Shown here piece by piece: positions 28,887-40,428 of a stretch of 64,000 nucleotides of DNA (position 1 is its first letter; every line of letters starts with the position of its first letter). The notes under the pieces were generated by a model, which saw only the letters and a list, made by a program, of their open reading frames with translations, made no database searches and was not told the origin of the DNA. A program made the position numbers and the translations under genes. This DNA is from Triglochin maritima. Its lineage: Eukaryota; Streptophyta; Magnoliopsida; Alismatales; Juncaginaceae. The stretch covers positions 16,396,542 to 16,460,541 of the forward strand of contig OY821791.1 of the NCBI GenBank assembly GCA_963682175.1, given 5' to 3'.

Positions 28887-29580
28887 TATGAAGAAACATA
28901 GATGATGAGTGTTGATCTTAGAAATTTAACCCCATAGTATGGATTTCTCGCACCTACACTGCGATTAGGGACTGAATTCCAGCATGTTAATTACATGATT
29001 ATATTTAATTAAAAAAATAAGATCTCAATATTAAAGAGAATAGGCGTAACATTTATTATATTTATCATGGGCGTAAGCAAATCCAAATCCTAGAAATTGC
29101 AGTACATTAACAAGTAATTTGATCTTCTTGGTACTTTCCATTTTACGTTTATGTCATTTTTATATTAAAATAATAATTTGTACTTCCCGATTGTAAGATG
29201 GGACGTATTGTAGTTCTGGTTGTTTGCTTGTGTGCCGGTCTAAACAATTGAAACTGTTATGTTGTCTTTTTTATCTTGTTTTTTGCTTATATATAATTTC
29301 AAAATACTATATTTCTGTTTCTACTAATTTTCCATGACAATTTGTATCACTGCCACTATAAAAATTACATAAAACACAAATTCCATTAATGTCATAATTT
29401 GTTCGTGCACGTCACTCCAGTAACTTCTTCCGTTAACGACATTACTATATCGTTAACACCTATACTATTCTGTTAACATGTTAAAAACATATTATTTCAA
29501 TAATAATATTTATAAATCTACCCTATATTATTTCATAAGTTAGTAATCTAAATCTGTCAATTAATTAAGCTATCTTGTTT
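28887..29580. other. AT-rich spacer; nothing recognised
   Basis: No ORF, repeat structure or domain that I can support. It may be the interior of the CACTA remnant that ends at 31,096. Confidence 0.4.
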
Positions 29581-29589
29581 TGAAAAATC

Positions 29590-30381
29590 AAAACACATCA
29601 AAATGGTACCAACTTATGATCTTCACGGTAAATTTTCGGTCATCTTGGGACATTCTTTAAACAAGAAGACAAAAGATGTTATCTGCTCCCTTATCATGAG
29701 AGGTAAACTTCGTAATTCAAAGTGGATTTTTATTTTGTAATAAGCTTCTAATTATATATATAACAAGGCTAATTGGATACTTGTCGTTGTATGTCGCATG
29801 ACTAATTGGGCATATTGGTTTGATCCGTTGGGGTCGAATAAACCAAGGGACTCAATAAAGAAACTTCTAAATTTGTAAGTTCATTTTAGTCATGGTAAAA
29901 GTAATTCGTAGATTTTTATTAGTATTATTGAATGAAATTTTAACTTGTGCTACTCAGGGCAATTAAGGTTTACAGAGCTTTAGGTGACAGGAGAACAACC
30001 ACAAAACCAGGAATAACATCGCATGGAATGAGAGTACGTTCTCTCCCATTTTTGTTAATTAAGTTAGGAACTATATTTAGCGAATTTCTATGTTTGTAGT
30101 ACCGAAAGTAGGTTGGAAATACGGAATGTGGTTACTACGTAATGAGATACATGGAGGAAATCCTTGAATTGGCAACTCAAGACGTATGTCTATCTGAGGT
30201 AATGTAGATCGTTATTCAATTTTATAGTTGTACTTTCAATATTTAGTTATTAACATTCAACACACTTGTATTTTTTTGATAGGTCTTCCCAAAAAGTAGT
30301 GATCCCTTCTCGCAACAGGAGCTCGATGAAACTCGCGACCGATGGGCTCGTTATTTTATCAGAAACATGTTGATCAACTAA
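29590..30381 (+). pseudogene. CACTA-carried Ulp1-like (C48) domain, with intron-like gaps and a stop
   Basis: Five blocks match the C-terminal Ulp1-like domain often present in plant En/Spm elements: CYLLPYHE (about 29,675), NWILVVV with YWFDPLG (29,770-29,876), AIKVYRALG (about 29,957), VGNTECGYYVMRYMEEI (30,112-30,170), and DPFSQQELDETRDRWARYF (30,300-30,360). GT...AG boundaries between blocks are plausible (for example GTAAGTT at about 29,874). The catalytic His position before the Trp is Asn, and the Gln five residues before the catalytic Cys (TGT 30,127-30,129) is TAG (30,109-30,111), one transition from CAG. The Asp (FDPL) and Cys remain. The frame ends at TAA, about 30,379. Confidence 0.7.
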
Positions 30382-30735
30382 GAGGTTCTCCTGTCACTAG
30401 CATTTTTTGTAATTTAGTTAACAAGTGTACTTGTATTACAAACCTACAATTTATGCCTTAATATAATCGCCTCAACTTTAGATTAAATGCCAATTGTTTA
30501 TGAATTAATTGCAAGAGTGTTGAATGTCAATTGTGTATGCTTGTATGTTAGTGTTTGTGCATGTATGATTCTATGTTTGTGTTTGTGCATGTATGCTTGT
30601 ATGTTTGTGCTTTTATGTACATGTGTATGAAAGTGTGAGCATCTGTGAACGAATTTGGTGTAGGTTGTATGTACACGAATAAGATGACTAAATACAAGTT
30701 TGCAGGATGCTATTTATTTTTGTGTGTCCAGGTTT
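30382..30735. other. Spacer between the Ulp1-like block and the CACTA subterminal repeats
   Basis: GT-rich sequence with repeated TGTATGYTTGTATGTTTGTG phrases at about 30,535-30,625. No gene. Confidence 0.5.
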
Positions 30736-31096
30736 AGGAATAGACGTCGGATGTTTGTATTAGCCAACGTTTATTCCTCTGAAGAAAGGAATATATGTCG
30801 GTTGTATGTATAATCCGATGTCTATTCTTTAGGAATATACGTCGTCTGTTATTTCACCGACGTCTATACTTAAAGAGTAGACGTCGGTTCTAGTTAAAGG
30901 CCGACGTCTATTCTTTAAGTATAGACGTCGGCTGATACATACAACCGACGTCTATTCTTTAGGAATAGACGTCGGATATTTGACGTCCGACGTCTATATA
31001 TAGACGACGCACACATAGACGTCAGATCTGGGAGTGCTTATATCCGACGTATATACCCTCGTACATCCAACGTATATTCCCTTTTCTATAGTAGTG
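30736..31096 (+). mobile_element. CACTA element 1, 3' end: subterminal repeats and terminal inverted repeat
   Basis: A dozen direct and inverted copies of a motif around AGACGTCGG / CCGACGTCTA, often followed by TTCTTTAGGAATA, end at 31,096 with CTATAGTAGTG, which on minus reads CACTACTATAGAAAAGGG. Dense subterminal repeats and a CACTA terminus define En/Spm elements. The left terminus was not found, so the element is truncated or its boundary lies in unrecognised DNA. Confidence 0.85.
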
Positions 31097-31303
31097 TCAT
31101 ATCCAAGTGGACGACCATACAAATGTTGATATTTAAAAAATGCAGTCATTAGTACCAACTCATTGCTTGTCAAGTATCCAATTCATTAAAAAAAATTAAA
31201 TAAAACCCAATTCATTACATACTATACATCCAATTCATTCATACCATTAAAGGTAAAGAAACCAATCAATTCATCGCATATAAGTTTAATTCATAGCTCA
31301 ATT
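31097..31303. other. Low-complexity spacer
   Basis: Repeated CCAATTCATT phrases. Holds the left GCTCAATT target-site copy at 31,296-31,303. Confidence 0.5.
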
Positions 31304-32097
31304 TATGGGTGCACATGGGTCGGGTTTGTGCGATAACCCGACCCAACCCGAACCGATTAAGGTTCAACCCAACCCGATCCAAAATTTTCGGGTTGGGTTG
31401 GATCAGTTCGGGTTGGACCCGAATGAATTAAACATAAACAAAAACTCAAATCCAGAACTAAAAAAACCACAAACATAATTTAAACAACACAAAAGACTTC
31501 AGCTCCAAAACCAAAAGTTCAAGAAAAAAAGATTTACAACTACTGCACGTAGAAAGTGAGAGTTCATCAAGTCAGTCAACTAACAAAACAAAAGATCCAT
31601 CTTATCTTAGATAGGAATTTTTCTGACTGCGATTCGGCTCGTAGATTCTACTACTTTAGCCATCTCCACTTTTTTTCTCTTGAAATAAGAAAGAAATCTT
31701 TGATGCGAGTGGTTGAGGAATTCATTGAAGAGTGGGTGAGGCTGAGGAGATTGTGAGGGCGAGGTCATGAGAGTCAGGGTGAGGAGGTCATGAGCCGGCG
31801 AGGTCGTGAGAGTGAGGGTGAGCCGGCGATATTTAGTGTGTTAAGGTTGGGAAAACATGAGGTAGAGATCGGTTACGGGCTTAGGGAATGGTCTGATACA
31901 TTGTGGGAGATATATAAAAAATTATTCTTCGGGTTCGGGTTGTTTTGGGTCAACATGATCCCTCAACTCGAACTCGACCCAAAAATTCGGGTTTCTACAT
32001 TTCCCAACCCAATCCAACACGAACTCCTTCCCAACCAGACCCGACCAGTCGAGTTTGGGTCGGTTTTCGCATTCAACCCGACCCATCTGCACCCCTA
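31304..32097. mobile_element. Non-autonomous hAT element, 794 bp
   Basis: Left end TATGGGTGCACATGGGTCGG and right end (complement) TAGGGGTGCAGATGGGTCGG form the inverted termini. The flanking 8-bp duplication is GCTCAATT (31,296-31,303) and GCTCAATG (32,098-32,105), one mismatch. Subterminal zones are filled with GGGTCGGGTT-type motifs in both orientations. The short ORFs inside (31,556-32,133) are composition effects and have no transposase domain. Confidence 0.82.
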
Positions 32098-33586
32098 GCT
32101 CAATGGAATCCAAAGTCCAAATTCAAAACCTAGGGCTATGGGCTAGATCAAACCAGCAAACCCGAAAACTCAAAAATTAAAACCCACGAACTTGCCAACT
32201 GACCTCCTTAGCAAGTAAGGTTATGGTCGAGTAAAAATGCGAACCTGGCAACCAGCTAAAATAAAATAATAATAATAATATATATTATTAAAATTACACT
32301 TATATATATGTTAATAAGTATAGTTAATCGTAGTTAAGTGCAAAATCACTCGTTAACTAGTCTCCAAACCATTATTACGATTTGTGAATGTCTAACGGGT
32401 TATAATTATATTTTTTCTTCAAAAATATTGTCATTTAGATTAATTTTATGAATAGTTATCTGGTAGAAACAGTAATAATTTTTACTTAAAAACATAATCT
32501 GCCAAATCACCTTGCAACACTCACAGGGGCAGGATGCACTTCGGGTGGAAAATAGGGTTTTGTGGAGCGAGTTTTCAACCGATCTGATCCACAACCCACC
32601 AGTTATTGTTGGGTTGGGTCCAAATTGGTCCCAACACACTGCGAAACCAACCGGCTTATGCACCCCTTCAAAAATCCAGTAACATATCAATTGCACACTT
32701 TATTCATTGCATACAATTATTGCAAGTAATGTGCATAACGAAGTTGAATATAAACAATAGGCTCCACAATTGCAAACTCAAGCTTTACCATAATTGTATA
32801 TTATATTCATATACATAATTTTGTTGCTTTAAAGCCATATATCTCGGAATCTCTATTCTCTATATATCCAACTCTACCTATTAAAAACCATATACACTAT
32901 TTTCAAATCTTATATCCAACCTATAAATCCTCTCCCTAACAAAAGACTGCTCTATCTTAGCTAGTCTATTGCACTCCATACGTCACTCTTCATATTAAGA
33001 TTACAAACAATGTAAGGTGTACCCAAGCATGTTCTAGCTAAAATGCTTGCTTGCATGCTTATGACACAATTCATTGCCTAAAACTACAACATCAATTTCA
33101 ACCAAAAAAACACTCAACCTTTTTCACTGATGGACATACATGTTTTACAATAGACAAATATTACTGATTTCATTTGCAATATTAATCTCTCTTGTATTCC
33201 AACAACCACACGAAACATAAGACTAGACACAAGATAACAATACATATGAGCTTGGATGAACCAATTGCATGCTCATAACACAAGTTGTGGCCTATTGCAA
33301 TAACTTAATTGCTAAAAAACATCCATGCAAACATTTATTTATTGTATATCCTTTAGGCAGCAGAAATTAAGATAAAATTGGTTGCCATATAGTGTCAATC
33401 GTGCCCTTCTACCACCAGACAGTCTTCCACTCTCTTGGAGAAGAAGCTACCAAATCCACTGCGTAAGAGTCTCTTGTTGGTGCACTCAATGGAAAGGATG
33501 AAAACCCTAATCCTAATTTGAGGTGGAGGTAGGAGTAAGGGGAGAGGGTGTGAAGGCTAGCCAATCCCTTATTTGCAAATACAGGG
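32098..33586. other. AT-rich DNA, one further hAT-like terminus, no gene
   Basis: At 32,580-32,675 a GGTTGGGTCC-rich stretch ends in TTATGCACCCCTT, resembling the right terminus of another hAT element whose left end I cannot find. A TAA/TA simple repeat lies at 32,262-32,290. The remainder to 33,586 shows no domain. ORFs under 100 codons here were not called. Confidence 0.5.
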
Positions 33587-34010
33587 CTTCACCGACGGTA
33601 GGTATACGTCTGTGTAAAGTATCACTGATGAATAATGTGTCGTCGGTGTTAAATGCGTTGGTGTATCTCTACTCCAACGGATATAGCCCGTTGATGTTAC
33701 TTTTGGTGTGAAAGTTCCCGTCATAATTTCTTGCCTACTTTCGTCGGATCGAAGAACACCAATGGCATATCCGTCGGTGTATGTTACACCGACTCAAAAG
33801 TTCTCGGACGGTTGTACACCTACACCGATGAATATATGATGTCGAAGATAAATATCGGTTATATACACCGACAGATATGTACCATCGGTGTACGTCCACC
33901 ATCAAACGTCAGTCCTTTTTTCGATGGATACGTACCGTCGGTGTATGTGTTATACGGAATGTTATAACCAACACCGACAAATGCCTACCGTCGGTGTAAG
34001 TCATGTCCAA
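33587..34010. repeat. CACTA 2 left subterminal repeats
   Basis: About fifteen copies of a CACCGACGG-like motif in both orientations, spaced roughly 20-40 bp. Confidence 0.82.
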
Positions 34011-34690
34011 AACCTAAAAAGAGCTTGTTTGCTCTTCTGGGGTCTGGGTTTCCCCTGTTCATTCATCAAACATTAATACATATCCAATTCAATCATCATT
34101 CAATAAACATTCATACACATCCAATTTACTCATCATTTAACACACATTCATACACATCTAAACACAAGAAGTCATATATATATATTGATTCATGTAAACA
34201 TAATTTAAACACATATGTAATTTCATTAAAATTACCATTTAAATTCTCTAAGTACTAAAATAAAATTTAACAATAACAACAAACAGAAAACATAAAAACA
34301 CTAAGTTACCAAACCTCTCGTGTCAACTCTGCTTGATGGATCATCATCATTATCTCAACTTGGTGGCGGACGTGGCGTGCAAACATCTTGCACGATTAAA
34401 ACATTATACATTAAGTCACTGAGAACATTAAAATGCATATAAACTAACTTAGTAAATGTAATACCATTTACTAAATTACAAATACAATACCTCGGGATTA
34501 AAACCCTCATTCTCCATCAAAAAGTTGACAATCGACTTATACCTCGCGGGCTCATTTTTCGTCTCCCTAGCTTGCTTCTCACCATCTTCGTCTCCTCACC
34601 TTTCTCAAACCCCGCTCTGGCATTACTCTCTGCTTAAGATGGCACCCCGTGCAATCCGTACATGTCAGTCGGGGTGACAAGATTTGACCA
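34011..34690. other. CACTA 2 interior, 3' side; no gene recognised
   Basis: AT-rich with repeated CATTCATACACATCCAA phrases at about 34,070-34,160. At its right end it may contain the degraded tail of the TNP2 gene. Confidence 0.45.
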
Positions 34691-37430
34691 AGAGCAGTCC
34701 CGACCGGATCCTTGGAGTCGACCACCGTATTGATAGACCCCTAAGAGCTCATCTCACCCGGTCCTCACAGATCTTCAATTGTTCTCGGCAACATTCGCAT
34801 AATGACCAAATATTGTTCATCGCTTTCTCGTTGTGTGGGCTCGACAACATAATATACTTGCTCTACTTGGGATCCAAGTACAAATGACTCTTCTGGTTTC
34901 AGAAATTTACTCTCGTTCACCAATGTCAACCCATATTCGTCGCTTCTAATGGTATTGTCCCGACCCAGAATGTCATACCACTTGCGCTTGAATGAAGCAT
35001 CTTTCGCATCACCATATTATTAATGTTCAATTATGTCTTGCAATATAGCAAAGTAGTCGACTAGTGCACGGATATGATTGTTATCTCGTGTTGTTGAGAA
35101 ACTTACTATTGTTGCGTTCACAAACACACCAGAATTCTGAGTTTTTTCTTTGTACTCACGTTTCTTACTACCAAACCATAAAGCATTGATGATATATCCT
35201 GAATATTTCTTTGTCACGATATTCGTACCTCGAGCAAGTGCTTCGATTTCAACACTCTCAGTGTTTTAATTTTGAACGGTCTTCCTGAACAATTCACTAA
35301 ATTTCTTATGTTGTACATTTGATTGTTGTCTTTGATTATGATGTAGGCTTACTCCCATGAAAGCATTGTATCGGTTAAAGAACCTGTGGACGGTGAATTT
35401 CTTCATTAGCAATGAAGTACTCAAATTTAAGAAATGAGCAAAGTAAAAATACCTTTGTTCACTTACTCTTGATATTCATCAACAATGGCAGTGTTATTCA
35501 AAATCCAATCATGTGCTTTCTCTAGATCACCAATGTCAAGGACAGTCATTCGTGCTTTACCTAGGGGTCTTTCAGCTTCATTGTTCCTTGATGGTCTATT
35601 AAATATTGTCTTTATACTTTTCAAGTATCTAGAGCAAAAGGTCATACACTCCACCGACAGAATACATTCAGCAATTGATCATTCAGTTTTCTTCTCTTCA
35701 TTGCTCATCCAAAAAGGTGTAGGTGGATACAGTGTCTTGTTGTCTTAGTGCTACCAAAATGCAAGTCCCTTTTGATGCCCATTTACACTAAGTCACATCT
35801 TCATTTCTGATTATCTTTGCTTTCCTTTGGTGTCATTATAGTATTCAACAAACTTTCACACACATTCCACTCAGTGTTCATCACATCCAGATTGTGTCGA
35901 ACTAAAAAATCTTTTTAGTCGATAACTGGAAAAATATACTTCTCTTGCTCCAGTTATTCTCAGCACCTAGAGAATAATTTTGCAAATATTTAAGAACATC
36001 TTTCCCAGTTTGTATTCTTGTGGACCCCTCCTCTTTGCCATCAAATGCTCTCTTATTTATCCTCCAATGGTGATCTTTATCTAGCCACTGACGGTGACCC
36101 AAATAAACATTCTTGTCACTATTCGTCATATAAATTGAATGAGTATCTTCCATAAGTATGGACATGCCATATACTTGTAGTCATCCAACCACTCAAACTA
36201 TGAAACGCAGGAAAGTCTTTAATTGTCCATAACAGGGCAACTCGCAGAGTGAAACATGACTGACTATAAGGATCAGAAGTATCTACACCCTCTTCCCAAA
36301 GCTCTTTCAGCTCTTTGATAAGTGGTTGCGAACAAACATCTAGCTTGTTCCCAGGATGACCAGGAATGATGAGCGACATCATCAAAAACTAGTGTTTCAT
36401 GCTCATCCACACGAGATTATAAGCCACGAGCATTACATGCCAAATACTATGTTGCGTCTTACTAAATGGTTGAAACCTATCTGATGCCGAACCTGGCCTC
36501 ACATTTCTCATTTCTGAAGTGAAATAGGGGTCTTTATTGTCCAACGTGGCCTAACCTTCAGAATCAGTCGGATGACGTAATTTCCCATATTTTTGTTTTT
36601 CCTCCGCATGTCATCTCATTGACTTGGCAATATCAACAATGATATATAACCTGCGGAGTCTTGGTTTCAGCGGGAAGTACAGTAAGAGTGCCACTGGGAA
36701 TTCTTTTGCTCTTTCGGGCTCCAACATTTTCAGATTTCTTCTTCATCTGCCCCCTGCACGGTTACCCAACGAGATGCACCACACATAGAACATGAATCGA
36801 CACTCTCATTTTCTTTCCAGTACAACGTGCAATGATTCTTACAGACATGAATATCTTCATAATGAAACCTGAAGTTGGCAACCAACTTTTTTGTCTCATA
36901 TGTATCTTTCGGCAAACAAGCTCCCTCTGAAAGTAATTCTACTTGATACGCTAACCACTTATCAAACACAGTGTCCATCCATCTACTTGTGCACCTCATG
37001 TGAAACGCTTTGATGACGATTTATAATTTCGTCAATTCTGGTTTGCACCCAGGATACAATGGTTGATCTCTATCATTCATGCAGGCAAGAAACTTATGAG
37101 CATAATTTGTGATCCCATGTCTCGACGAATCGGTTGTGGCATTACCACCTTCTTCCACATTGTGTATCATCCTCTCTATGTCGTCTACATCATCCTCTTC
37201 TGACTCAATCTCTGTTAGTTGTGTTGTAATTGTCGTTACAACTTGTGCACTCGAACTAGCAATACTTTTCTCATGAAAAATCCACTGCTTGTAATTACCA
37301 ACAAAGCCATTTATGATGATATCACTGACAACGTCGCCTCTAGTTGCCCACTTATTGTTACAACACTTCTCATAAGATTTTATTCCCATCACTAATGTAT
37401 TGGTTGTGAGGACTAAAGCCAAGGTTCAGG
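34691..37430 (-). pseudogene. TNP2-like CACTA transposase pseudogene
   Basis: Minus-strand fragments fall in the order of plant TNP2 proteins. First an N-terminal part with YPGCKPELTKL (37,021-37,422). Next a block LPKDTYETKKL followed by CKNHCTLYWKE and CSMCGASRW (36,730-36,999). Then the Transposase_21 core SLIIPGHPGNKLDV, QPLIKELKELWEEG and LLWTIKDFPAF (36,119-36,385), then GHRQWL, AFDGKEEG and KRSIFF (35,902-36,165). A DUF4218-like part has CLTFCSRYL-type sequence and RPLGKARM (35,463-35,654). A DUF4216-like part has QNSGVFV, DYFAILQDIIE and WYDILGRDNTI (34,780-35,217). Stops (for example CTA at about 36,389) and frameshifts separate every block. The gene is dead. Confidence 0.85.
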
Positions 37431-39090
37431 AATGACTTCAAATTTTCCGTGAATTTCTGAGTAATTCTCTTCTCATACATCCAATTTCTATCTGTGCTCA
37501 TAATTGTTTTAATTTAAAACAAACACGTTAAGCATAAATAAATCCAACATAAAAGTTTCAACCTCTACCATCATCAAATTGACAGTTTCAAATTTCAACC
37601 CTTAACATAAATCTTATTTCCAACCAACCCTAAATTCAATCTTTACCGAAACTACCACAACCAACTAATTGTCAACTAACACATCTCCATATTCTACTCA
37701 ATCTAATTATCACATCGAACTCATCCAAATAAACCCAATCTATTAAATCAATTAACTAATCTAACAATCAAGTAACAAATCCAACCCAATCCAACTAACT
37801 CAATCACACTAGTGCATTCCACTCAATCCAAATCAATATAACTAAACTGTAAAATATGTTAACTAATTCTAAAATAACTATTTAATAGAAAAATTGACAG
37901 AACCTCTCCTAGATTGTCGTCAACAAGGAAAAACACATTTACATTATATCATGCATTCACAAGCACTTCCAACTATATGTTAACTATAAATTTGTATAAT
38001 AATTGTAAAAATATAGACCATCAACGAAACACTACATTTCAAACCCAATCTCCCATCCAAAATCCGTTATTTCAAAAAACCTATCTTCTACGAATTCCAA
38101 ATAACTACTACATTTCCCAGTAGCACAAATTTACCAAGTAAAAAACATAAAGAACACCAACAGTTCAAAACCAACCCCAACCTCCAATTCTCTTATCCTT
38201 ACAACAAATCTTATTTCCAACCAAGCCTACATGTAATCCTAAATTTTGAATTCAAAATATAATCCAAAATACAATACTAAATGTAGTTTTCTTTTGACGA
38301 AAAAATAATACCTTTTGAATCACCTATATGTTAATATTTTTTCTTTAAGCTCCATCCCAATGAAATTCCTAGTTCCACTAATGTTCAATATTGTTCAATG
38401 GGGGGTCAATTTTAAATCGACTTATGTATGTCAACTAAGCTCAATGTGTGGTGGGTTGTAACCATACGTTGTAGGCTTTTATATTATGTTAAAGTATGGA
38501 TGCCCATCTTAAAATCGATATATTTCAATAGGATGTACTTGTGATATTCCGTTTGACTATAATGTACAAGACTGAAAAACTTGTTTGACTTAATATTTCA
38601 TTTAATTTGATAGTGGAATGAATAGCGTGTAATTGATTACAATTTTCATTAATTGTTTTTTTAATTTTTGGTAGAACCCCCTATAAATCAAAAAATTAAA
38701 GATTCATTAAATCTGGGATACACAAAAAAAATCAACTATTTCAATATTCATTGCATTTCACATTCCTTCATTCAAACTATCAAACTAATCAAATTCAAAC
38801 TACATTCTAACCAAAATAAATAATCTAAATTTATAAAAACAAATAATCTAAACAAAAATATAGATAAAAACTATATTCATATTATATTTGAATTATATTT
38901 GAAACACATTCAATTATTCAAACTAACAAACTTTTTAAACTATAATCACAACAATAATGTGTTATTTTTAATCTATAAACATAGATAAATTTACCAAAAC
39001 AATCTAAAATTATACATTCAAACTAAATATAAACTAAAAACAATTTAAATTTATCAAAATAAATAAAGTTAACAAAAATATAGATAAAAA
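37431..39090. other. CACTA 2 interior, 5' side; AT-rich, no gene recognised
   Basis: About 1.66 kb of very AT-rich DNA with A/C-rich stretches (about 37,500-38,300) and no domain. It would correspond to the promoter and first introns of the TNP2 gene. Confidence 0.45.
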
Positions 39091-39530
39091 CAATATAGAC
39101 GGGTTTGAGCTTGGGTTTGGGGATGGGGGTTGGGTTCGGGGCCTTATCCTTGGCTGGGGTTTGGGTTTGGGGCTACGATCGTGGCTGGGGATCAGGTTTA
39201 AGGTCAGGACTGAGGTTGGCCTTTGGGGAGGGATGGGTGGAAGGGGTCGGGTTCGAGGTGAGAGGTAGGGGTCGCAGGTGGGGGTTGGCGGAGGGCGTGG
39301 GGTTGGGTCACCAGCCGCACAAGAGGGAGGGGTCGGGGAAGGAGGGGTCGAGGAAGCATGGCAAGGGGAGAGAGGGCTTACAGTGCAAACATCGAGGGGA
39401 TGACAACGTGTCGAGTAGGCACAACAAGTGGGCAGCAACGAGGAGAGGATGCTTGGTGGCGATCAGAGGAGCGGTGATGAGTGGTTGGGTTAGTATTAAG
39501 GTTGGGATGGATTGGGGAAAGTGAAGGTGG
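39091..39530. repeat. G-rich low-complexity tract in CACTA 2
   Basis: Repeats of GGGTTTGGGG / GGGTTGGG phrases. The opposite strand gives a Pro/Ser-rich 134-codon ORF (39,034-39,438) with no domain; I treat it as a composition artefact. Confidence 0.6.
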
Positions 39531-39559
39531 AAGCTTGAATCGACTCATTATAAAACCCT

Positions 39560-40096
39560 ACACCGACGGACAGTATCCGTCGGTGATGACTGACCTATCC
39601 GTCGGTGTATCTAATAATATTAAATTCAGGGAAAAAATTAGAAATCTTCACAGACAAATGTTATCCATCCGTGTAGGTTAACACAACCATCGGTGATCGT
39701 TTTTTCGTAAAAAAATTCATTTTACCATAGATTCGAAATCATTACCAACAGATGCGATCCGTCAGTGATGTTTTTTAAAAAAACCAACAAATATATTCGT
39801 CGAAGAAGGTTGACACAGCCGTCAGTAAATTTTTCCACGAAAAATTCATTTTATCGTGGATTTGAAATATTCACTGACGGATTCAGATCTCGCTATCCGT
39901 CAGTGTATGTTTCTATTTGGATGAATACTACGAAAACATTTTCCAACGACTACTTACAATCGACGTTAGCAAGAGTATCCATCAGTGTAGTGATACGCCA
40001 ACGAAAAAAGATATTCGTCGATGTTAACCTTCCTTGACCGAGGAATGTTTCACCGACGGATACAGTCTGTCGGTGAAACCTATTTTCCTAGCAGTG
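39560..40096. repeat. CACTA 2 right subterminal repeats and terminus
   Basis: Motifs such as CACCGACGGACAGTATCCG and ATCCGTCGGTG in both orientations, ending at the CAGTG terminus at 40,096. Confidence 0.82.
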
Positions 40097-40428
40097 TTTA
40101 ATAAAGGGAAGATAAGGTTTCCATGAGCTAGGGTTTTCTTGAGATAGGGTTACCATAAAGTTGGACCAAAAGAGTCACGACACATGTCCTACCTAATATG
40201 TCATTTGGGCATATTCCAATACATCCCAATATCTTACACTTGTAGAAATGGCACGTTAAGGGCCTGTCACATTCACATATATACCTTAGATGTATACATT
40301 CTTCTCATTCTTGTGTCATGTATCCCAAAGACTTGCACTAAATAATCACAAAAACAAATAGATTGTGTGATATACTTGCATCAGGTGCACCAAACTAGAT
40401 TTCTTACTAAAGGCTATAATGGAAGTAT
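40097..40428. other. Spacer; nothing recognised
   Basis: AT-rich, no ORF or repeat structure. Confidence 0.5.

Larger units (their letters stand above)
33587..40096 (-). mobile_element. CACTA element 2 (En/Spm type) with decayed TNP2 gene
   Basis: Both flanks carry the same family of subterminal repeats (ACCGACGG / CCGTCGGTG), at 33,587-34,010 and 39,560-40,080, and a TNP2-like transposase lies between them on minus. The right end is CTAGCAGTG at 40,088-40,096, on minus CACTGCTAGGAAAATAGG. No matching CACTG start was found on the left, so that end is eroded or truncated near 33,587. The element is about 6.5 kb. Confidence 0.85.

Noticed and set aside
31304..32097. GGGTCGGGTT motifs read as telomere-like repeats
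   Set aside because: They are not tandem TTTAGGG units, occur in both orientations, and are explained by the ends of a hAT element with an 8-bp TSD.
39034..39438. 134-codon Pro-rich ORF, possible extensin-like protein
   Set aside because: It is produced by a G-rich low-complexity tract within CACTA 2 and lacks a signal peptide or extensin repeats.
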